Positions 49,675 through 63,816 of a stretch of DNA of 64,000 nucleotides are shown in pieces. The notes below the pieces were generated by a model, which saw only the letters and a list, made by a program, of their open reading frames with translations, was not told the DNA's origin and made no database searches. The number at the start of each line of letters is the position of its first letter. Within the stretch, counting starts at the first letter, position 1. A program made the translations under genes and the position numbers. The DNA lies in contig NC_092342.1 in NCBI RefSeq assembly GCF_046630445.1, positions 83,769,001-83,833,000 on the forward strand. Reading direction: 5' to 3'. The DNA comes from Rutidosis leptorrhynchoides (taxonomy: Eukaryota; Streptophyta; Magnoliopsida; Asterales; Asteraceae).

Positions 49675-51798
49675 CTAAAGGAACTTTGTTCCTCTGAAAT
49701 GAATCTTTGATTTGAATCCTTTGAGTCCCTCATATCTTTTTATGTTTACTCTTGTTTTGAGACGACTCTTTAATCTTGTGAGAATGTATTTGACTATCTC
49801 ACTATCTCCTGTTGAGTAGCACTTGTTAATCAGTCTCCATCTAAAATATTTGAAACCATACATCAAAGTTCCGTCTGAATATCTTTTGAAATCTGAAACT
49901 CTAATGATGACTTTTGTGTAGTGAGAGTTGACAAACACAAACCCATATGGACAGTCACTTACTTCAAGTAAGGACATGTATCTCAAATCATCAACCACTT
50001 GATTTGGAGGTTTGATTCCAATCTTTTTATGTCCAGACTCCAATCCCATTTGAAAATCATGAACCGGCATCCATCTCATTAAGTCAAGAATAAATCTGTA
50101 GACTGCCTTCGTTGCAGTAGCATGATATATTGTTGCAGAATCATTCAGATCAATCAATTAGTTATAGATGAAGAGGATGTCGTCCATCTTTAAGCTATCA
50201 AAATCTGCCTCTGAGAAATGATATTCCTCATCATCCATTCTTGTTATGTAGAATAGCGGCATCTTCACTCCATCCTTGTTAATCATCAAAATCTTGTTAA
50301 TGCTTTTGATTTTTGAATTTCGCTGTTCTTGAAGTTTCTCTTCATTCTTCAATTTGAATTTATTGCGAACATTCATATATGCTTTGAGGTATTCTGGTTT
50401 CTTATGATATTTCCATGCACCAAGAACACTCATTGAGGCTGTAAGGATGAGATCATAGTCACCATAAATCTTGTAAGCTTGTTGTTCGATGAATGGAGAA
50501 CGAAGAATCAGCTTTTCTTCTTCATCACTGAGTAGATAATCAGCACCTCGATCAAAAACAATTTCCGATATTTGAAAAGAAACATCAGGGTTAGGAGGTG
50601 TTGTAGTATCAATTTCACCATTTGAGAAAATCTCCTTTTCAAAATGAATCCCAAATACCTCGGTTGGAGATGTAATGTTGACAAATTGATGTTCATTAAA
50701 TTCATTCACAACACTTGTTCCCTTCAAAATATCTGCGATGTTATCAAAATTACGATTATCCTCTGGTGCTGACTTATCCTTAGTCTGTGTAACCTCATCC
50801 ATTATCATTAACATTCCTGAGTCACCTTTTCTCTGATTAACCGATTCATCTAGTAAACTTTTATGTTGAATCTCCTCAATTTCATCACTTTTAGAATCGG
50901 AAATATCAACTACATCATCTTTTTCCATATGTTGACTAGACGAACCAGCTTCATACATTGATCGTTGAAAAGCACCTGACCTAGAACCATGTCTATTCTC
51001 CCCCTCACGAAGAATGTCGGGATCGAAATCATCATGTTCAGGCATATAAATTGGTCCAGGTGATTTGCATGGAGAGAAAGGATACACTACCCTTGCTTGT
51101 TCAAGATAAATCATCATTGTATCACGAACTTCAGCAAGATCAGTTCTACGTGCAAATTCATCAAGGTAGAGTTCCTCGACCTCATTATCATAGAGATATC
51201 TAAATCCATATCTATTCGAAGTTCGAGAAGGTGACCCAGATGGTGAAACAACAGTGAAATCAGGTGGAACAGCAGCAGTAGAAGCATCTGTTGAAGGCGA
51301 TGTCGGTGAAAGTGTTTGATTTGCCGTGAGGGCAGGTAAGGATAAGAGTGCGGTATTATTCTTATATGTAGGGCTGTATGTACTACTAGTCAGATTCGTG
51401 ATATCCCCTTCTAATGGAGGTTGGGAAACAACCGGAGTTGTTGCCGGCAAAGATTCGATTGAATCACCCGCCTCCATGACTTTAGTCTCATGGACTCTGA
51501 CAGAGTAGCAGAACTACCCGTCGGTTTAGCTCTCACAGAGATATTACTATCTCCGACTCCTGAAATCATTGACATACCATGAGGTAGCACATCTCTTTCA
51601 ATTAAGGACTTATCCTCCAGACCTTGAGTTTCAAGATCTGGAAGAGAAGTGGTTTGAACCAATGGATCAATTTCTTGAACCAAAGGAACAGTCTGTTGGA
51701 AGTTTGATAAATATCCCGAATGATTGTCATGTTGTTTCGTTTCCATGGGACATGGCAGGTCTCCCTCATTAAGATAAGCCGGACCTCCAGGCCCTATT
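49675..51798 (-). pseudogene. Extra ORF at the 3' end of a Copia-type element
   Basis: Read on the minus strand, it is open from the insertion border (IGPGGPAYLNEGDLP) with a frameshift near 51485, then 439 codons from 51477, TAA at 50158-50160, then 160 more codons in the same frame to 49675. It has a Ser/Thr/Pro-rich N-terminus, an acidic middle (KDDVVDISDSKSDEIEEIQ), then MPLFYITRMDDEEYHFSEAD, VYRFILDLMRWMPVHDFQMG, a SDGTL motif and a basic C-terminus. The FSEADF...DFQMGLES...SDGTL order recalls hypothetical proteins commonly annotated next to Copia-type pol in Asteraceae genomes (from memory, not checked). There is no pol motif. It ends 45 bp before the PPT, so it lies downstream of where pol should be. 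Role unknown. Confidence 0.6.
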
Positions 51799-52779
51799 TG
51801 TGAAGACCCATCCTAATCTATCCGGACGAAGTCCATATCGATTATAAACGATTCACAACAGTTGATTACATCGCGAGGTACTTGACCTCTATATGATACA
51901 TTTACAAACATTGTATTCGTTTTTGAAAAGACAATCTTTCATTACATCGAAAGTTGACGGCATGCATACCATTTCATAATACATCTAACTATAATTGACT
52001 TAATAATAATCTTGATGAACTCAACGACTCGAATGCAACGTCTTTTGAAATATGCCATGAATGACTCCAACTAATGTCTCTAATATGAGCTAATGCACAG
52101 CGGAAGATTTCTTTCATACCTGAGAATAAACATGCTTTAAAGTGTCAACCAAAAGGTTGGTGAGTTCATTAGTTTATCATAACAATCATTTCAATATTTT
52201 AATAGACCACAAGATTTCATATTTCAATACACATCCCATACATAGAGATAAAAATCATTCATATGGTGAACACCTGGTAATCGACATTTACAAAATGCAA
52301 ATATAAGAATATCCCCATCATTCCGGGACACCCTTCGGATATGATATAAATTTCGAAGTACTAAAGCATCCGGTACTTTGGATGGGGCTTGTTGGGCCCG
52401 ATAGATCTATCTTTAGGATTCGTGTCAATTAGGGTGTCTGTTCCCTAATTCTTAGATTACCAGACTAAAAAGGGGCATATTCAGTTTCGATCATTCAACC
52501 ATAGAACATAATTTCGATTACTTGTGTCTATTTCGTAAAACAGTTATAAAAGTTGCGCATGTATTCTCAGCCCAAAAATATAAAGGGTAAAAAGGCAAAT
52601 GAAACTCACCTAATGTATTTTGTAGTAAAAATACATAGAACGACATTGAACAAGTATAGGGTTGGCCTTGAATTCACGAACCTATATCATTTGTATATTT
52701 ATTAATATTCATAGTTGTAATTGAACACATATATATATATATATGTATAAATGTATTAGTTATATCATTTTCATGTTAG

Positions 52780-52915
<136 letters not shown>

Positions 52916-53515
52916 TTTTGTTATGTTATATGTGTTAAATATCTATATATTTATGTATGTATTTAATTTGTTTATCAAAAACAGTAGTTCTAATTATACT
53001 AGGCTAATATTAGTAAAAAAAATGATAATAACATTAGTAATATACTTATGTTAACAATAACTCTATTAATGATAATAACAATGATATTAATAGTAATACT
53101 TGTAAAAATATTAATTTTACTATTAATGATAGTTATGATATTGATTTTTAATAATTATATAATAATAATACACGTGATAATATAAATAATAATACATATG
53201 TTAATATTACAATTCTATTATTTATAAAAAGATATTAATACTAATATTTACGAAAAATAATAATAATTTGTATTATTTTCATAATGATAATAATCGTAAT
53301 CATAATTTTGATATTAATACTAAAATGGTAAAAATTATATTTTTAGTAATACTTATAATAATACTATGATAATATTAATAATATTACTACATAATAATAA
53401 TACCGGGAATGATAGTAATATTAGTAATAAATATACTTAGTAATGATAATATTATAACTTATAATGATAATCATGATGTTACTAATAATGAATAATGAAT
53501 AGCATAATAATAAAG

Positions 53516-53552
<37 letters not shown>

Positions 53553-53695
53553 TAATAATAATAACAATAATAATAATAATACTTATAACTTTGTTACAAT
53601 ACTAATTATAATACTTATGATAATTATAATTCTAGTTGTATTTATAATAACTAATAATAACAATAATAATATTAACAACAACAGTAATAATAATA

Positions 53696-53726
<31 letters not shown>

Positions 53727-53755
53727 TGATAATAATAATAATGAAATTGAAAATT
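53516..53755. repeat. AAT/ATG-rich trinucleotide run on the tail side of the tRNA-like segment
   Basis: AAT units with scattered GAT and AAC variants. In element sense this is ATT-type repeat right after the tRNA-like head and a short body, the layout of a plant SINE with a simple-repeat tail. Confidence 0.8.
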
Positions 53756-53794
53756 TAAAAATGTATACCCTCTTTTAAAGCTTGTCCAAAAATA

Positions 53795-53875
53795 TTTGCC
53801 CATGATGGGACTCGAACCCGAGACCTCTCGCATCCTGCTAACACTCTAAACCATCTAGGCTACCACCCAATCTCT
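53795..53875 (-). repeat. tRNA-like SINE head with A and B boxes
   Basis: Minus strand: an A-box-like TAGCCTAGATGG and a perfect B box GGTTCGAGTCC about 35 nt apart, in the order used by RNA polymerase III, followed by CATCATGGGC as in common plant SINE heads. It is not a functional tRNA gene, because no acceptor stem or anticodon arm closes. Confidence 0.7.
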
Positions 53876-56144
53876 GTTTTATATCTGTCTGTAATTAGTA
53901 TAACCCTTATCTATACTATTATATTTCTTCTTCTCCAATTTCACTTTGACCAGAGGCCATTCAACCAGAATTAATACACAACAAATTGGTTTTGGATTTT
54001 AATAAAAAAACAGAAACGATTGATTGAGGTTGAGTTGGGTTATCAGAACAGAAAAAAAAAATTAAATAGCTGCTGCAGAAAAAAAAATATTTCGTGAAGA
54101 ACACCTATGAACTCAATTCGCGTTTTAAAAATCTAGACACTCTTAGATTGTAATTATAACATGAAATAAGTTGTAAATTTATCCTAGAAACTTTCTGGAT
54201 CGTTACTTTAACTTGAAACATCTATACGATCTCCAATTTGGCCAAGAACAAAACCTTTGACTTTTGAATTGTAAAATTTGACTTCAAAATTCGAATTCAA
54301 TTCGATGAATTGAATTCTGAAACTTTCCAGATAGTTTAATTAAACGATCTCTAATAACACTGCAATTCTAATTTTTGAAAATCGTTGCAAAAATCAAGCT
54401 TTTGAAAAAAATACCCATAACAGGAAATAGCGAGCTGTATATATTTTCTTTTCTGTTAAAAAACATCAATTAAAAGCAGACGAATATGATAATTGATATT
54501 GAGAGTATGAAGCTGAACGAATATGTCCAAACCTTGATTAATGTCATTGATTTAATAGCACTAGTAATCGACACAGTATATTCGATCGTACAGCAAAAAA
54601 ATTAAAATAAGTAAAAGGAAGATAGTGACCCTAAAAATATTTTGGATGTTATGTAACAACTTTGATTCTTGAATTCCATCGAGCAGATACTTCGAATAGT
54701 TAGAAAGCGATGCCAAACTGATTTATGTATGTATCTGTGTTATAATTTAGATATATAATAAATATTTAATATAGGATATATCAAATAATAATAAGATTAA
54801 TAATGATAATTAAGAACTAGTTATAATAATAATTAAAATCCTAATAGTGTTAATCATAGAGTTAATAATAATAATATTAGTGTTATCAAATATTACTAAA
54901 AATAGTATTAATAATGTTATCAATGATTATTAATAAATTATATCATTTTCTAATAGTTATAATGATAATGATAATAATAATACTCTTAATATAAAAAAAT
55001 AATAAATAAAGTTTGTCATATCAATAGTATTATTATTAATGGTAATGATAATAATAACTATAAAATTTATAATATTATTTATCATAATATAATACTAATT
55101 ATAATAATATTAATATCATTCATGATACTAATAATATAAGTAATAACATTACAACAATTTATATACATCAACTTCATATCTATATCATAATATTGTTAGT
55201 ACTGATATCTATTTTAATAATAATAATGAAAGTAATTATAGTATTATAACAACTATATTTTAACTTGCTTTATCATTTAAATTATTAATATTATATTTTA
55301 TATGATTACATATGCTGAATATTTAATATTTATACATATCATATATGTTATCATATAATTATATTTGTATTTATTAATAAGCACCATATATTTTTTTATC
55401 CTTCTTAATAATACTTAATTATTCTATTTATTATTTTACATTTTTAATTCAAGTGACTAAAATATATTTTATTAACTTAACATATTATATATACACTTAC
55501 TTATATATCTAAATTTATTTATTTACATATTTATTTACACACAATAGTTCGTGAATCGTCGAGCACGGTCAAAGGTAATTGATTATATGAATATAGATTT
55601 CGAAATTTTCGAGACTCAACATAATAGATTTTGCTTATCGTGTCGGAAACATATAAAGATTAAAGTTTAAATTTGGTCGAAAATTCCCGGGTCATCACAG
55701 TACCTACCCGTTAAAGAAATTTCGTCCTGAAATTTGATTGAGGTGGTCATTGCTAACATTAAAAATGTTTTCATGACGAATATGAGTTGATAAATAGAGT
55801 TTTATCATCATTGAGTAATGTGGATAAAACAATTCGATTACTCGAAGAGTACGAATGAAGCTATCACAAAAGATTGAAATAGGAAAAGTAAAAAAAATTC
55901 GTCTTAACTTTTGACGTTGTCTTGGTTGTATTTCGGAATTCAAGAGATTTAAAAGAAAATCTTGGAAATCTATAAGATCTGTTTCTTCGGGATTTATGGA
56001 AATTAAGATCTCTTTAATTAAATTCAATAATCTACCTCGATTACTCTGTCTGATATTTTCGTTATAAATTAAACTCCTCCGTTCCATTATTTTCACCATT
56101 CCTATACTTTCTTTCTTAGTCTACACATCCAAAAGATTGTGAAA

Positions 56145-56318
56145 ATGCTTAGTTCATTTCGAATCCTTGATATTTTCCTAATTATCATTTCTGTCATCCT
56201 TCTTTTCAATCTTTCACCAGAAGAATCTGTTTACTTCTATTTTGCTCTTGGGGTTATAGTGCTTTTAATTCTCCCGTGTCTTTATGTTGTGATAAACATT
56301 GATATTTACGGTTTGTAA
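56145..56318 (+). CDS. Antisense small membrane protein, 57 residues (second open copy)
   Basis: MLSSFRILDIFLIIISVILL at the start, then PEESVYFYFALG, a second hydrophobic stretch ending LPCLYVVI, and IDIYGL before TAA at 56316-56318. Same length as 39398-39571 and 445 bp from its own LTR, as there. Changes between the two keep hydrophobicity in both membrane segments, and PEES.YFY, LPCLYV and IDIYGL are unchanged. Antisense to the host element. Membrane location is predicted from composition only; no signal peptide cleavage site is evident and no family is recognised. Confidence 0.6.
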   Translation: MLSSFRILDIFLIIISVILLFNLSPEESVYFYFALGVIVLLILPCLYVVINIDIYGL

Positions 56319-56879
56319 TTTATACGTTGTTATCGGGCTTTGTATCTCTCCTTATTTTTCAATGTCCATATTTCTGTTTCCTATAATCATTGTCATCCAC
56401 TCTTAATACCCCCTCCCATTTGCTGCGATTTATACTCCAATTTCTATTTTGGAGCTTTGTCCCTTCGTTTCTTCTTCTTGCGGTTCGGCATCTCTTGTAT
56501 TAGTCCAGAATTCGCAGATATAAATTTCAGAATGATCATTGTTAATGTTCTAGAAAGAAAACGGTAATAACACAATCTAACTTGTCAAATTACCAGAATT
56601 CAAGGGAAAAAATAGGACTATCAAGAAAACATGTTCTTGATATGTTTATAGATTAAACGGAATGTAAGAGTCGTGTAACATGACACATGATGACGTTATG
56701 ATCTGTGAATCATCACGTTTCCATTTTAGAAACTCAGCATGACTTACTGTAATATAATCACATTGATCAAGTGTCATTATATTATACTAACTCATGCATC
56801 AGTTCCCAACATTACTTCAATAACATTCATATTTTAAGCTCGAAAGTTTACAGAATATAGAAACTAACAATTTCTATAT

Positions 56880-57510
56880 GATGTAACACTGATAGCACGA
56901 AGAGATAAATGATTTCAGATAAGATTAGTTATAAGAAAATATATTCAGAAATATCGAGGATATTTATAATGAAAGATACGATAATATCTTTGAATATTTA
57001 AGATCAGAGGATGCTAGAGACTATTGTCCGCAAAGGTTTAGAGTAAGGAGCAAAATATTCGCTAAAGACTTCAGCAGACATTGAATCATTTAGATTCTTT
57101 GAAGTCAAACTTATTCTTTGTGTTTTGTCCACGGCTTCTTTCATAGTTTCACATAATCTGCTTTTCAGTACTAAATTTTCTATTGAATGTTTCCAATATA
57201 TGATACACAGGAAGCACGAAGAGGTATATAATTTCGGACAAGAATATTTATGAAAATATCCTCAAAAATATCGAAGATATTGATGATGATATTTTGGAAT
57301 TTCTAAGTTCGATGGTTGATGGAGAAAGATTTTCCGCAAGATTTTAACATGACTTCGGAGCAAGATAATCTCTAAAGATTTCAACGGATCCAGAGTTACC
57401 TGGATTCTTTGAATATAGGGTATGGTTCATGTATTTGTCCTTGGTCTCCTTCATGGTTAGCTCAATCCGTTTTCCAGTTCCAACTTTTATGAGCTTTTCC
57501 AACATACTAT
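56880..57510. repeat. Diverged tandem duplication of about 310 bp in the antisense module
   Basis: 56880-57195 and 57196-57510 share the landmarks AGCACGAAGAG, GAAAATAT.TCA.AAATAT, TTGTCC.C..GGTTT/CCGCAAGATTT, GATTCTTTGAA and CTTCTTTCAT/CTCCTTCATGG. Elements 2 (17150-17470) and 4 (40130-40460) have one unit each, so the duplication is specific to element 5 or its lineage. Confidence 0.65.
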
Positions 57511-57650
57511 TCTTTATCATCAAACTTCCGATGATTAAGGTCGTTTATAGTTGTCTACGGTTTCTGCTGCTTCATTCAGCTTTTTCAACATTCAGAGTAT
57601 TGATTTGTAGATTGAGTGCTTTTCAGAACTTCAAAAATGAAAGATCATAA
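57429..57650 (+). CDS. Possible second antisense ORF, hypothetical
   Basis: 73 codons, with FSNILFFIIKLPMIKVVY and LLHSAFS shared with 17275-17631. Located in the second unit of the tandem duplication. Most differences between copies alter the residue, so selection on a peptide is not evident. Confidence 0.22.
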   Translation: MYLSLVSFMVSSIRFPVPTFMSFSNILFFIIKLPMIKVVYSCLRFLLLHSAFSTFRVLICRLSAFQNFKNERS

Positions 57651-57934
57651 TTCTAAGAGATAAATGTCATACATATAACTGTTGAAGTAGATATGCTGTG
57701 AGTTTTTAAAGTACTGATTGCTGATTCCCGGTAATTGGTAGGACAGTTCTCGTTACAAGATGCGGATGAGTATATGATAGGGTTTCATTGAATAAATATA
57801 ATGATTTGTCAAAGAAATTTAAGCCAAGAAGCAACGAGGTTGCTGGTACGTCTGCTGGTAATATGGTGGAATATAAAAGAATTCTCCGATATCAAAAGGG
57901 TAATCGTATATATCAGGATTTATAGTAATGCTAC

Positions 57935-59874
<1,940 letters not shown>

Positions 59875-60928
59875 AACATCCCCACACTTAAACGTTGCTT
59901 GTCCTCAAGCAATACATAACTTGAAATAAAAACATACATGAATCACTTTTTTATTCATCACACTTTGTACATCAGTGATTTTGATATGGTGATATAAACA
60001 ATGATAATAACGATAGAACCATGGTTAAAGGTGGGTGTGTCATCCACAGTTGCCTCGGGTTTAGGTCAACGACACTTGCAATCAAATAGCCGATTTACTT
60101 TCGGTTTCCAAAGCAAAGTGCACATTTGAAAGGCGGTTTACTGTCCCACATGACTATGAAAATTTAGATCCGTTAGGAAATTGGATCTTTATGAAAACAT
60201 TTGATCTTTTGAAAATTCAAGCTAGATTTTACCCTAGACAAGTTTTCCGGAATAACCCTTCACCGGTGTTTGCAAAATATTTTTGTGGGTTGTGTGGGTT
60301 TCAGATTTGAAAATTTTAGCTCAACACTTGTGGTTTTGTGTTACCCACTTGCTAACCTTGTATTAGGAAAGCAACACGTCCAGTTTACTTGTCCAGTATA
60401 TTACCTTTCTATAAACTACTGTCCGGTTGTAAAGGAAAGCGATGAACAAGCAACTGTTAAGGCAATGTCCCGTGACTTGCTTTTGATTATGGTCTATAAA
60501 CATGTCGGATGCTATTACTATCCTTTGTAGGAGCAATAGTAAAGATCATCCTATGATTTTTCGGTCTGACACAAGGTCCTGTCTTCGACCATGCTATGCA
60601 ACCACCGTTCTTACGGTTGACACCCTATTTGGTTCAGGTGACCTAATGAATTCCAGGTGAATTCCTAGGATTTTACGTTCAATGGTAATGAACGCATTGA
60701 AAATAGGTTTTCAGAAAACAAATCGGTTTATAATTTTGATCAAAATATTTTCTCGTTCAAGCTCGAGTTTAGATATCATTGAATTCCATGAGTTTGAATT
60801 CTCAATCTTTAAGGTCAATCTCAAGGATTGAGTAATATCAGTCTTAAAAGCTGATTTTTAATCTTTAAGGAGATTATCCTTTCTGGGGATCTGATTCATT
60901 AGTCTTATCAAGCTAACAAAAATATACT
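59875..60928 (-). mobile_element. Athila-like internal 3' remnant
   Basis: Starts with the PPT and, on the minus strand, the GAGGACAAGCAACGTTTAAG block that precedes the 3' LTR of Athila-type elements. About 1.05 kb of 3' untranslated sequence without a recognisable ORF, then directly the next LTR at 60929. Gag and pol are gone. Confidence 0.65.
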
Positions 60929-62320
60929 TGATGTTTCGCGAGGTGTATATAAAATACTATTAAATTTTACAAGAAATACTATTAAATACGATACAATTTT
61001 ACACAAGATATTTATTTATTTATTTATAGAATGGATATACTTAAACCTTGCTACAACACTTATAGGCAGTGTACCTAATCGTACAGTAGTGTAGTTTTTA
61101 GTAAGTCCGGTTCGGTCCACAGGGAAAATCTTTAAACAAATCTTAACGCTATATTAGTTTACTTTTATAAAAATACAAATATATATATAAGTAATATTAT
61201 TATTATAAAGGGGGGTTTTTACCGTTTAATGACCGGTTTGTCGATTTTAAAACTTTAGTCGCAGTTAAAACCAAATGTAAAATAATAAATAAATACAAGA
61301 CTTAATTTAAAGCGTAAAGTAAATAATGATAATAAAATTGCAAATAATAAAAATGCGATAAAATAAACTTGCGATAATTAAAAAGTACGATAATTAAAAG
61401 TGCAATTAACTACAATAACAATAAATAAAAGTGCTATAATTAGAAGTGCAATTAAATATAAAATAAAGGAAATTAAATATGAAATAAAAGAATTATGCTT
61501 ATTTAAACTTCCGTAATCATGATGTTTGACGTGTTGATTTTAGTTTTATGCCCATGGGTTAATTGTCCTTTGCCCTGGATTATTTAATATGTCCATACGG
61601 ATTTTGTCCATAATAGTCCATCGGTCATAAATATAAAGTGCGAGTGTCCTCGTCAATTTATTCTTATTCCCGAAGTCAAATATTCCAACTAATTGGGGAT
61701 TCGAATTGTAACAAGGTTTTAATACTTTGTTTAATGAATACACCAGGTTATCGACTGTGTGTAAACCAAGGTTTTACTACTTTGTTAACAATTACACCAA
61801 TTACCCTTGAATGTAATTCACCCCTGTTTCAACAAGTCTATTAACTATTAATCCAGTTCCGTATCCGGTAAAATGAATAATTATTGGTATTTATAGATAT
61901 CCCGCCCACCGTACCCAGTCAAGCGTATGTGGTTATATATAAATACGTCGAATTATAAGTTTGTATATTAAATTAACAAGGTATTGTTTAATTAATATAA
62001 AACCCATTAATAGCCCATAGTCTAATTTCCACAAGTGTCGTTCTTTTATCCAAACCCCAATTATGGTACAAAGCCCAATTTCCCAATTTTAGTAATTAGC
62101 CCAACATCATGATTACTTCGGATTAAATAAGCATAATAATAACTTAGCTACGAGACATTAAATTAAAAAGGTTGAACATAACTTACAATGATTAAAAATA
62201 GCGTAGCGTTACACGGACAGAATTTCGACTTACACCCTTACAACATTCGCTAACATACCCTTATTATTAGAATTATAATTAAAATTAAAATTAAAATATA
62301 AATATAAATATATACGATAT
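60929..62320 (-). mobile_element. Truncated Athila-like LTR, left arm of the palindrome
   Basis: Begins TGATG (60929) and follows the 57935 LTR up to ACGGACAGAATTTCGACTT, then runs into AT-rich sequence at the axis. The promoter-side part (about 0.5-0.8 kb) is missing. Frames of about 65 codons here occur mirrored in the right arm and are not genes. Confidence 0.75.
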
Positions 62321-63753
62321 CGTATATATATATATATATATTTATATCGTATATACGATATCCATCTCTCTATCTATATCGTATATATTTATATATTTAT
62401 ATTTTAATTTTAATTTTAATTTTAATTTTAATCCTAATAATAAGGGTATGTTAGCGAATGTTGTAAGGGTGTAAGTCGAAATTCTGTCCGTGTAACGCTA
62501 CGCTATTTTTAATCATTGTAAGTTATGTTCAACCTTTTTAATTTAATGTCTCGTAGCTAAGTTATTATTATGCTTATTTAATCCGAAGTAATCATGATGT
62601 TGGGCTAATTACTAAAATTGGGAAATTGGGCTTTGTACCATAATTGGGGTTTGGATAAAAGAACGACACTTGTGGAAATTAGACTATGGGCTATTAATGG
62701 GTTTTATATTAATTAAACAATACCTTGTTAATTTAATATACAAACTTATAATTCGACGTATTTATATATAACCACATACGCTTGACTGGGTACGGTGGGC
62801 GGGATATCTATAAATACCAATAACTATTCATTTTACCGGATACGGAACTGGATTAATAGTTAATAGACTTGTTGAAACAGGGGTGAATTACATTCAAGGG
62901 TAATTGGTGTAATTGTTAACAAAGTAGTAAAACCTTGGTTTACACACAGTCGATAACCTGGTGTATTCATTAAACAAAGTATTAAAACCTTGTTACAATT
63001 CGAATCCCCAATTAGTTGGAATATTTGACTTCGGGAATAAGAATAAATTGACGAGGACACTCGCACTTTATATTTATGACCGATGGACTATTATGGACAA
63101 AATCCGTATGGACATATTAAATAATCCAGGACAAAGGACAATTAACCCATGGGCATAAAACTAAAATCAACACGTCAAACATCATGATTACGGAAGTTTA
63201 AATAAGCATAATTCTTTTATTTCATATTTAATTTCCTTTATTTTATATTTAATTGCACTTCTAATTATAGCACTTTTATTTATTGTTATTGTAGTTAATT
63301 GCACTTTTAATTATCGTACTTTTTAATTATCGCAAGTTTATTTTATCGCATTTTTATTATTTGCAATTTTATTATCATTATTTACTTTACGCTTTAAATT
63401 AAGTCTTGTATTTATTTATTATTTTACATTTGGTTTTAACTGCGACTAAAGTTTTAAAATCGACAAACCGGTCATTAAACGGTAAAAACCCCCCTTTATA
63501 ATAATAATATTACTTATATATATATTTGTATTTTTATAAAAGTAAACTAATATAGCGTTAAGCTTTGTTTAAAGATTTTCCCTGTGGACCGAACCAGACT
63601 TACTAAAAACTACACTACTGTACGATTAGGTACACTGCCTATAAGTGTTGTAGCAAGGTTTAAGTATATCCATTCTATAAATAAATAAATAAATATCTTG
63701 TGTAAAATTGTATCGTATTTAATAGTATTTCTTGTAAAATTTAATAGTATTTT
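60951..63753. repeat. Large near-perfect palindrome, arms about 1.4 kb
   Basis: Left (60951-62320) and right (62376-63753) arms are reverse complements of each other. Paired positions sum to 124704 along their length (for example 61546/63158 and 61844/62860), so the arms have essentially no indels except near the centre. The spacer is about 55 bp and is itself rich in ATATCGTATA-type dyads. Confidence 0.95.
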
Positions 63754-63799
63754 CCTGCAAAAATTAATAGCTATTTTGTATACCCCGCTGCAAACATCA
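62376..63799 (+). mobile_element. Truncated Athila-like LTR, right arm of the palindrome
   Basis: Inverted copy of the left arm ending AAACATCA at 63799, the mirror of TGATG. Near its end it has about 22 bp not found in the left arm (63754-63775). It is followed by ATTATATTTTTGGCGCC, so it is in 5' LTR context. Confidence 0.75.
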
Positions 63800-63808
63800 A
63801 TTATATTT

Positions 63809-63816
63809 TTGGCGCC
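63809..63816 (+). other. Primer binding site remnant (TGGCGCC)
   Basis: TTGGCGCC ten bases after the LTR end; TGGCGCC is the start of the usual Athila/Tat primer site. The rest of the site is replaced by integrase sequence. Confidence 0.55.

Larger units (their letters stand above)
49379..51798 (-). mobile_element. 3' end of a Copia-type element
   Basis: LTR 49379-49620 (242 bp; minus TGTTAGGACC...CCTATCA), preceded in element sense by the purine tract AAGGGGGAGAT (49620-49630), the classic plant Copia 3' junction. Upstream lies the ORF described at 49675-51798. The rest of the element was separated by the LTR at 51799 (target side CTATT, 51794-51798) and is not in the window. Confidence 0.8.
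55700..57934 (-). mobile_element. Partial internal region of non-autonomous Tekay-like element 5
   Basis: PPT1 at 55700-55735, then the antisense module, with an internal tandem duplication (56880-57510). It is cut at 57934 by the Athila-like LTR after CTACT, at the point equivalent to about 40863 in element 4. The gag-position half and the 5' LTR are not in the window. Confidence 0.8.

Noticed and set aside
53795..53875. Functional tRNA gene
   Set aside because: A and B boxes are present, but no acceptor stem pairs and no anticodon arm can be drawn.
61546..63158. Identical 65- and 68-codon frames in the two arms of the palindrome
   Set aside because: They lie in LTR sequence, and their identity follows from the inverted duplication.
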